From: JANOQP01 sp044227705
GTDB taxonomy: Bacteria; Bacteroidota; Bacteroidia; Chitinophagales; Saprospiraceae
Length of the DNA: 20,777 bases
Direction: 5' to 3'
Assembly (NCBI GenBank): GCA_044227705.1
Contig: JBGAWE010000069.1
Coordinates: forward strand, 1-20,777
A program made the position numbers and the translations under genes. The notes below the pieces were generated by a model that worked only from the letters and a program-made list of their open reading frames with translations, did not search any database and was not told the origin of the DNA. Shown in pieces: positions 16,172 through 20,777 of the stretch (positions are counted from its first letter, which is position 1; every line of letters begins with the position of its first letter).

Positions 16172-16700
16172 ATGCGAGTCCTGACCCTCCTCGCCTTGCC
16201 TGGCTGCGTCGGCCCTTTAAAAAACACCGGGCCGACCCGAAAAGCGAGCGGCCGAGGCCCGAGAGTCCGTCCTTTGGGAACACCGAGCCGGAAAAACGAG
16301 GTCGCCGCGCTCACCGACCGCACCGAAACTGGCCAAGACCGTCGGCCGCCTCGAACTCGAACTGGAACAGGCAAAGGCGCAAGCAAGCAGCCAGTCGAAC
16401 ACCGCGCAAGCTTCCACGCTACCAAACTTTTTGGAGGAAAGAGTACGCCTCGAAATGAGTTTGAAAGAAGGCTCGCCGAGCGCAAGACTTCCGCCTGAAC
16501 TAGCGGAGGCCAACTGGCTGCGTGCTGACCCACGCCCAATCCATCCGCGACGAACTCGCCATCAAGTTCAACGAGGCGGCTACACCAACGTCTATGCTGA
16601 GCCTGTCGATGGAACTGCGTCCGCCTGACGCTGCCCGACGGCCTCATCTTCGACGAAAAAGGCCTGACAGTCAGTGCTTCTGGCCTGCCCGCGCTGCAAA
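16172..16700 (+). pseudogene. Frameshifted N-terminal part of an OmpA-family lipoprotein
   Basis: ATG 16172 begins MRVLTLLALPGCVGP, a short lipoprotein-like leader with a Gly-Cys. After that, protein-like pieces appear in changing frames: LKASE/AEARESVL-like residues (about 16225-16270), the convincing coiled coil PKLAKTVGRLELELEQAKAQ (from about 16325), then LTHAQSIRDELAIKFNEAA (from 16525), then YTNVYAEPVDGT (about 16578-16615), then VRLTLPDGLIFDEKGL (from about 16623), which joins the intact OmpA domain. At least four indels are needed to join them. The intact product would be roughly 275-280 residues: lipid anchor, coiled coil and OmpA domain. Either the gene is decaying or the consensus is wrong here; neighbouring genes are intact. 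Confidence 0.7.
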
Positions 16701-16702
16701 TC

Positions 16703-17005
16703 GTGGGCGAGTTCCTCGCCACGCGGCCCGGCATCCAGACCATGGTCGTCGCGCACACCGACAACACCTTCCCAAAAGAAAAGGGCTTCACCATCCGCGA
16801 CTCCCGAGACTGGAGCCTCTTGCGGGCCAATGTCGTTGGGCGCGTCCTCTCGCGCGAGTTCAACGTCAATGACAACCAGTTGAGCTTCGCCGGGCGCGGC
16901 GAGTTCTTCCCCGTCGCCTCCAACGAGACGCCCGAAGGCCGGGCCGAGAACCGGCGGACGGAGATTTTCTTCTATCCGAAACTGGCGGAAATCCCTCGAA
17001 AGTGA
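16703..17005 (+). CDS. OmpA-family C-terminal (peptidoglycan-binding) domain, fragment of a broken gene
   Basis: This is the only long intact frame of the broken OmpA-like gene, about 100 residues from GTG 16703; the frame itself runs from about 16623. It shows the OmpA_C pattern: TMVVAHTDNTFPKEK (the Asp that contacts diaminopimelate), WSLLRANVVGRVL (the usual LSxxRA-xxV), SFAGRGEFFPVASNETPEGR, and ENRRTEIFF (the conserved Arg). This domain binds peptidoglycan non-covalently, tethering the outer membrane to the wall. GTG 16703 is probably not the biological start. It converges on xerD. Confidence 0.75.
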   Translation: MGEFLATRPGIQTMVVAHTDNTFPKEKGFTIRDSRDWSLLRANVVGRVLSREFNVNDNQLSFAGRGEFFPVASNETPEGRAENRRTEIFFYPKLAEIPRK

Positions 17006-17015
17006 AGAGTGATAA

Positions 17016-17055
17016 GCGATGGGCGTCTCGCCGCTTTTCTCTCATCGCCCATTGC
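17016..17055. repeat. Inverted repeat between the convergent OmpA-like gene and xerD
   Basis: GCGATGGGCG (17016-17025) pairs with CGCCCATTGC (17046-17055), 10 bp including one G-T position, around a 20-base loop. It fills the 53-bp gap between two convergent stop codons. It has no terminal T-run on the plus strand, so a role as a bidirectional transcription end is only possible. Confidence 0.45.
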
Positions 17056-17058
17056 GCA

Positions 17059-17979
17059 CTACTGCCAGCGACCCATTTTTTGCCGAGGGTGGTAGAGGTA
17101 GATCGTCTCCTTCAAAAAGTCGGTGTCGATATGGGTATAGATTTCGGTCGTCGTGATGCTCTCGTGGCCGAGCATGTCCTGCACGGCCCGGAGGTCGGCG
17201 CCGCCCTCGACGAGGTGCGTGGCAAAGGAGTGGCGGAAGGTGTGCGGCGAGACGTTCTTGGTGATGCCCGCCAGCGCGACGAGTTCTTTTACCAGAAGGA
17301 AGACCTTTATGCGAGTGACCGGCGCGCCGCGCAGGGAAAGGAAGACGATGTTCTCCGCCCCTTTTTTTATCGCCTTTAATTGCCGCCGCTCCGTTTCGAG
17401 GTAGAGTTTGACATACTTCAGGGCCTCCTCGCCGATGGGTACGATGCGCTCTTTGTCGTTCTTGCCGACGACCTTCACGAAGCGCTCCTCGAAAAAGACG
17501 TTGCTGATGCGCAGCCCGCACAGCTCCGACACCCGCAGCCCGCAGGCGTAGAGCACCTCCACCATAGCCCGGTCGCGCGTGCCGGTCGGCTGCGAGAGGT
17601 CGACGGCGAGGAGGACTTTCTGCACCTCGTCGACGGAGAGCACCTCGGGCAGTTTTTTGGACAGCTTGGGCGGCTCGAGGTTGTCGGCCGGGCTTTCATC
17701 CAGGAGGTCCTCCAGCAAAAAGAACTTGTAAAAAGCCCGCAGCCCGGTCAGAATCCGGGCCTGGCTCTTCGGCTCCATCTCGATCTGTGCCAGCCAGCCG
17801 AGGAAGGCGGCGATGTCCTCCTCTTTCACCTCAAGCGGCGCCAGTTGCAGGCCCCGCCCGTCGAGGTAGCGGACGAACTTCTTCAGGTCGCGCTGGTAGG
17901 CGTCGATGGTGTTCGAGCTGAACGAGCGCTCGAGCTTCATGTAGGCGGTGAAGTCGCGGATGGCCTTTTCCCAAGTCAT
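17059..17979 (-). CDS. xerD: Site-specific tyrosine recombinase XerD
   Basis: This 306-residue protein starts at ATG 17979 (MTWEKAIRDF); the upstream extension to 18024 runs into repeat DNA and is not conserved-looking. The N-terminal SAM-like core-binding domain covers about 1-105 and the catalytic domain about 110-306. All six catalytic residues are present: Arg149 (GLRVSEL), Lys173 (VVGKNDKERIVPI), His246 and Arg249 (HTFRHSFATH), His272 (LGHESI) and Tyr281 (EIYTHI). XerD with XerC resolves chromosome dimers at dif at the division site. Length and pattern fit the housekeeping enzyme rather than a phage integrase, and no attachment sites or mobile genes are adjacent. It may be co-transcribed with the LytTR gene 80 bp upstream. 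Confidence 0.92.
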   Translation of the reverse strand: MTWEKAIRDFTAYMKLERSFSSNTIDAYQRDLKKFVRYLDGRGLQLAPLEVKEEDIAAFLGWLAQIEMEPKSQARILTGLRAFYKFFLLEDLLDESPADNLEPPKLSKKLPEVLSVDEVQKVLLAVDLSQPTGTRDRAMVEVLYACGLRVSELCGLRISNVFFEERFVKVVGKNDKERIVPIGEEALKYVKLYLETERRQLKAIKKGAENIVFLSLRGAPVTRIKVFLLVKELVALAGITKNVSPHTFRHSFATHLVEGGADLRAVQDMLGHESITTTEIYTHIDTDFLKETIYLYHPRQKMGRWQ

Positions 17980-18003
17980 CTTGATTTCGGATTCCGGTTT
18001 GCT

Positions 18004-18056
18004 GGTTTCGGAACGCGGCGGCAAAATCCGAAACCCGAAACCCGAAACCCGAAACC
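18004..18056. repeat. CCCGAAA heptamer tandem repeat with overlapping hairpin
   Basis: About four copies of the 7-mer CCCGAAA run from 18028 to 18056. The first overlaps one arm of a perfect 9-bp inverted repeat: GGTTTCGGA (18004-18012) with TCCGAAACC (18027-18035), 14-base loop. It fills most of the 80-bp gap between the LytTR and xerD genes, so in their shared direction it would form an RNA hairpin just before the xerD start. Similar heptamer spacers (read as NPKPETRNP in spurious translations) are dispersed in many bacterial genomes, from memory. Confidence 0.8.
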
Positions 18057-18059
18057 GGG

Positions 18060-18419
18060 TCAGTCTTCTTTCTCAAAAATCTTCAAAAAGGCCCCCAAGC
18101 GGCGGCGCGAGACGGGCACGCCCGACCCGTCGCCGAACTCGACGTTGCCGTTCGCCGGGTCGAACTTCTGGACGTGCGGCAGGTTGACGAGGTGCTTGTG
18201 GTGGACGCGGTGGAACTTGTGCGGCGAGAGCAGTTTCTCGAAAACGCCCAGCGTCCGGGCCACGAAGATGGGCGAGCGCTCGGTGAAGACGACCTTCGAG
18301 TAGTTCGAGTCGGCCTCCATGCGGACGATCTTGTCGAGCGGCTCTTCGACGGTGCTTTGGGCTGTGGGCAGTTTGAGCTTGTGGCCGCCGTCGTGGTTGG
18401 GGAGCAGTTCAATGGGCAT
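18060..18419 (-). CDS. Stand-alone LytTR DNA-binding domain regulator
   Basis: This 119-residue protein starts at ATG 18419 (MPIELLPNHDGG). Residues about 25-117 match the LytTR domain: DKIVRMEADSNYSKVVF, VARTLGVFEKLL, FHRVHHKHLVNLPHVQKF and VPVSRRRLGAFLKIF. LytTR proteins bind direct repeats in promoters, usually as the output of a response regulator; here no receiver domain is present, so it is a single-domain regulator, a form common in Bacteroidota. It lies immediately upstream of xerD on the same strand. Its targets are not visible from the sequence. Confidence 0.9.
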   Translation of the reverse strand: MPIELLPNHDGGHKLKLPTAQSTVEEPLDKIVRMEADSNYSKVVFTERSPIFVARTLGVFEKLLSPHKFHRVHHKHLVNLPHVQKFDPANGNVEFGDGSGVPVSRRRLGAFLKIFEKED

Positions 18420-18737
18420 GAAACGGGAGTGAAAGAGGGTGAAACATTAATAGTGTTTGGGGCTCGGAAAAGCCCTGTGAGGTTGTTTTTCGCCGAACCG
18501 GAAACTTTGACGGCCGTGCCTGGAAAAGTCACGTTGCGGTCAATTTTTCTGGCAAAACAAGACATGCCCGCTCTTTTGGGAACCAGCCTCCCTGCCAGAG
18601 AGCCGCCACTTTCGAGGATTTGCAGGCTCATATGGCGGCGGTTTCGCTGGCCGGAAATCGATTGCTCGGCAATGCTGGGCGCGTTTACTTTAGGCCGAGT
18701 TTTTCACCAACCAAGCTTTGCTCGTCCAGCCTTTTTT
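18420..18737. other. 318-bp divergent intergenic region
   Basis: This is the gap between the LytTR gene (minus) and the DUF3298-type lipoprotein gene (plus). It contains an AT-rich patch near the LytTR start (CATTAATAGTG at about 18445), a weak 5-bp hairpin (GGGCT 18460-18464 with AGCCC 18471-18475) and a candidate promoter at 18662-18693. A frame is open across it from the left, but it has no protein-like pattern. No RNA gene was recognised. Confidence 0.6.
18662..18693 (+). promoter_or_regulatory. Candidate promoter of the DUF3298-type lipoprotein gene
   Basis: TTG at 18662-18664 and TACTTTAG at 18686-18693 are separated by 21 bp, close to the Bacteroidota -33 TTG / -7 TAnnTTTG arrangement (the -7 box is imperfect), and 44 bp before ATG 18738. 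It is supported by pattern and spacing only. Confidence 0.35.
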
Positions 18738-19901
18738 ATGAGAAAACAGACCTTCCAGCTCGCCGCCTCGCTCTGCGTCGCCGCCTTTTTCATCGGCTGC
18801 AAGCCTAATGGCCCGGCCCCTCAAACCGGCAACCCATCCGCACCGAACGCCTCGACGACCGCCGGGGCCGACCGCTATTTCCACCTCAAAGGCACCATCG
18901 GCGACTTGCCGGTGACCGTCCACCTCGTCGGCGACCCAACCAAAATTGGGCAGGGCGCATTGCTGAAGGGCTACTATTCCTATGAAAAAAGCACAGAGCC
19001 TATCTCCCTTTTTGCCGTCGAGGGGAACATGGACGGCATGACCTTCGAGGAATCCTATCAAGGCGCGGAGCCGAACCAAATCAAGGGGAAGTTGACCGCC
19101 GACGGCCATTTCGCCGGCACTTGGAGCGACGCGGCTGGAAAGCGGCAACTGCCCGTTTCGTGGTCGCCCGCGACCGGTGGCGTGGCCCTGACCAGCCAGT
19201 TGATGGCGGACTCGTCGGACGCCAAGCCGGGCGTGAAGGACTCGCCGAGGGCCTATTTCGAGCAAGGCTGGCTGCTGCCAGATGCGGCTACGGAGGCCGG
19301 TCTGCGGTCTTTTTTGGAAAACGAAATCCGCCTCGGCATGGCCGGGGATTCTCTCGGACGGCTTGCGAAGTCGCCCGCCGAGGCTTTTGCGATGGGCAAG
19401 CAACAGTATTTCGACGGGGAAAAGGAGATGTTCAAAGACTGGACGCCGACCGACTCGACCTTCGGCGAGATGGACATGAGGCACGAGGAAATGGCCTCTA
19501 TGGTGGTCTTCTTCAACGAGGCCAACCTGCTGACGCTCGGTTTCTGGAACTACTCTTTCACCGGTGGTGCGCACGGCATGTACGGCACGGCCGTCCGCAG
19601 CTACGACCTCGCGGCGAAGAAGCGCATCGCCCTCGCCGATGTCCTCAAGCCCGGTTACGAGAAAAAAATGGCCGCCGCCCTTGCCCGGAGCGCCCGCCGG
19701 AAGTTTGGCCTGCGCGCCGCCGACGCGCTCATGTCGGTTCTTTTCGAAAACGAAATCAAGCCGAACGAGAACTTCGGGCTGACCTCGAAGGGCATCTTCT
19801 TCAACTATGTGCCGTATGAAATCGCCTCCTACGCGCAGGGCGAGATTCAAATATTCGTGCCGTTCGAGGAAATCCGCGACCTGCTCAAGACGCCGAGATG
19901 A
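18738..19901 (+). CDS. Lipoprotein with DUF4163/DUF3298 (PdaC/RsiV-like) domain
   Basis: This 387-residue protein starts at ATG 18738. MRKQTFQLAASLCVAAFFIG followed by Cys21 is a lipoprotein signal with lipobox FIGC. Residues about 45-155 look like a small beta-barrel or sandwich domain (HLKGTIGDLPVTVHLVG, GTWSDAAGKRQLPVSW). The C-terminal 220 residues match the DUF4163/DUF3298 pair: NYSFTGGAHGMYGTAVRSYD (the GGAHG hallmark), KRIALADVLKPG, and the ending LTSKGIFFNYVPYEIASYA then IFVPFEEIRDLL. The domain occurs in PdaC and in the anti-sigma factor RsiV, where it binds lysozyme; in Bacteroidota lipoproteins its role is unknown. A cell-envelope function is likely. Confidence 0.88.
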   Translation: MRKQTFQLAASLCVAAFFIGCKPNGPAPQTGNPSAPNASTTAGADRYFHLKGTIGDLPVTVHLVGDPTKIGQGALLKGYYSYEKSTEPISLFAVEGNMDGMTFEESYQGAEPNQIKGKLTADGHFAGTWSDAAGKRQLPVSWSPATGGVALTSQLMADSSDAKPGVKDSPRAYFEQGWLLPDAATEAGLRSFLENEIRLGMAGDSLGRLAKSPAEAFAMGKQQYFDGEKEMFKDWTPTDSTFGEMDMRHEEMASMVVFFNEANLLTLGFWNYSFTGGAHGMYGTAVRSYDLAAKKRIALADVLKPGYEKKMAAALARSARRKFGLRAADALMSVLFENEIKPNENFGLTSKGIFFNYVPYEIASYAQGEIQIFVPFEEIRDLLKTPR

Positions 19902-20021
19902 GCGACAGCGACGGCCGTTAAAATGCGGTTAAGCGACGAGCGCGGCCGGGACGATTTTTTTCCTTTGCTGGCAAGCCCGAACGGCCAGATTTCCAGTTTT
20001 TCACTCAAAACTTTGTTCACC

Positions 20022-20777
20022 ATGAAAAAAGGCTTCGCGCTAGTATTTGTTTTCACGGCCTTCATCTACAGAATTACCATCGGCCAAACACCGCAATCGC
20101 CGGAGCAAGCGGCCTTCGCTTGGCCCGACGCGAAAGAGATCAAAAAGCCCGGTCGCGGCTGCGGCGGGCCGAGAAAGATCCATTGCCGAGACGAGCAATA
20201 TCCCGACAAATCGGCCTGCCTCGGCGTCTTCGGCGGCAACCAGGTCGATGCGGAGAAGATGCCCGTCGGGGCGTTCATCGACCGGTTGGTGCAGGATTTC
20301 CCGGCGGAGCGGTCGGGGATCGCCGTCGGAGACGTCATCACCGCCATCGACGGCGTGCCGGTCGAGACCTACAACCAGCTCTACCGCACCATCGGCGAGT
20401 ACCGGCCGGGCGACAGGGTCAAGGTCGATTTCCTGCGCGACGGCAAGCTGTTCTCCGTCCGCCCGACGCTGGCCGCTTGCTCGGACAAACGCCTCTCGAA
20501 AAAATGGGAGGATGTCATCAAGCCACAGGCCCCGGTCGTCGCCCCGCCCGCGCTGCCGACGGTGAAACTGGCTCTACCCTCGTTCTCGGCCTTCCCCAAC
20601 CCGGTGGTGGATGTGGTGACCGTCCGCTTCACGGGCGAAGAGGCTCCGGCCGAAATCCGGTTGACCTCAGCGACCGGTCAGGTGCTTTTCAACGAAAAAC
20701 TGGAGGCTTTCGACGGCCGCTACGAGCAGTCGTTCGACCTCGCGGCACTGCCTCCGGGGGAGGTCGTCTTCTCGGTC
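20022..20777 (+). CDS. Secreted PDZ-domain protein with type A (type IX) sorting tail, 3' end outside window
   Basis: The frame is open from ATG 20022 to the right edge (252 codons, no stop), so it is truncated by the window. MKKGFALVFVFTAFIYRITIG is a signal peptide. A Cys-rich stretch follows (GCGGPRKIHC, SAC). Residues about 66-150 form a PDZ domain: LGVFGGNQ, FPAERSGIAVGDVITAIDGV, YRPGDRVKVDFLRDGK. A Pro-rich linker (QAPVVAPPALPTV) leads to SAFPNPVVDVVTVRF and LPPGEVVFSV, the start and middle of a type A sorting domain used by the type IX secretion system. The product is expected at the cell surface or outside. The PDZ domain suggests binding of protein C-termini; no protease domain is visible. 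Confidence 0.88.
   Translation, partial: MKKGFALVFVFTAFIYRITIGQTPQSPEQAAFAWPDAKEIKKPGRGCGGPRKIHCRDEQYPDKSACLGVFGGNQVDAEKMPVGAFIDRLVQDFPAERSGIAVGDVITAIDGVPVETYNQLYRTIGEYRPGDRVKVDFLRDGKLFSVRPTLAACSDKRLSKKWEDVIKPQAPVVAPPALPTVKLALPSFSAFPNPVVDVVTVRFTGEEAPAEIRLTSATGQVLFNEKLEAFDGRYEQSFDLAALPPGEVVFSV

Noticed and set aside
17059..17979. Tyrosine recombinase as integrase of a mobile island next to the defence-like genes
   Set aside because: Size, motifs and neighbours fit housekeeping XerD; no attachment repeats, tRNA or conjugation/phage genes are present, and the SIR2/TIR locus is over 4 kb away.
19902..20021. Terminator after the DUF3298-type lipoprotein gene
   Set aside because: CGGCCG occurs twice before a T-run, but the 6-bp stem has a 26-base loop and does not abut the T-run closely; too weak to call.

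Overview
The window (about 60% GC, dense with G/C-ending codons) most likely comes from a high-GC member of the Bacteroidota, probably Saprospiria-like. The evidence is a type B gliding-motility C-terminal sorting domain (CHU_C), a type A type-IX-secretion sorting tail, SprB-like and Cys-Asp-Ser surface repeats, a stand-alone LytTR regulator, a DPP4-type S9 peptidase with the Bacteroidota-style YPGHEHN motif, and starts without Shine-Dalgarno sequences. The taxon is an inference. No rRNA, tRNA, CRISPR array or insertion sequence was seen.

Layout. Positions 1-4051 hold one large secreted surface-protein gene that enters from the left: chitobiase-C-like segment, CotH-kinase-like domain, tandem GCDSL repeats with an exact 252-bp period, an SprB-like domain and a type B sorting domain. 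About 1780-2330 the repeat tract is broken by many indels, so the gene reads as two open pieces. A DinB-like gene (minus strand) follows. Its upstream gap carries a 33-codon duplicated remnant of the same sorting domain and a long imperfect inverted repeat. A full-length RND efflux pump subunit (4863-8009) faces a convergent murF (8027-9337).

The most interesting locus is 9410-12693 on the minus strand. It is a two-gene, ATGA-coupled pair. The first gene encodes a SIR2-like fold fused to a TIR domain. The second encodes an nSTAND1-type ATPase with a coiled coil, one transmembrane helix and a helical C-terminal region. This looks like a conflict or anti-phage abortive-infection module. The TIR catalytic glutamate position is Gln and the SIR2 catalytic motifs are displaced, so its mode of action may differ from known NADase systems. 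murF lies directly downstream in the same direction.

Right part. A secreted dipeptidyl-peptidase IV homologue (12908-15058) and a membrane-anchored coiled-coil protein (15144-16097), the latter ended by a clear rho-independent terminator, are followed by an OmpA-family lipoprotein gene broken by several frameshifts (16172-17005). On the minus strand a LytTR regulator precedes xerD, with a heptamer repeat and hairpin between them. The window ends with a DUF4163/DUF3298-type lipoprotein and a PDZ protein with a type A sorting tail, which runs off the right edge.

Frameshifts cluster in two places, the tandem repeats and the OmpA gene, while neighbouring genes are intact. A local consensus error in a long-read assembly and genuine gene decay are both possible.
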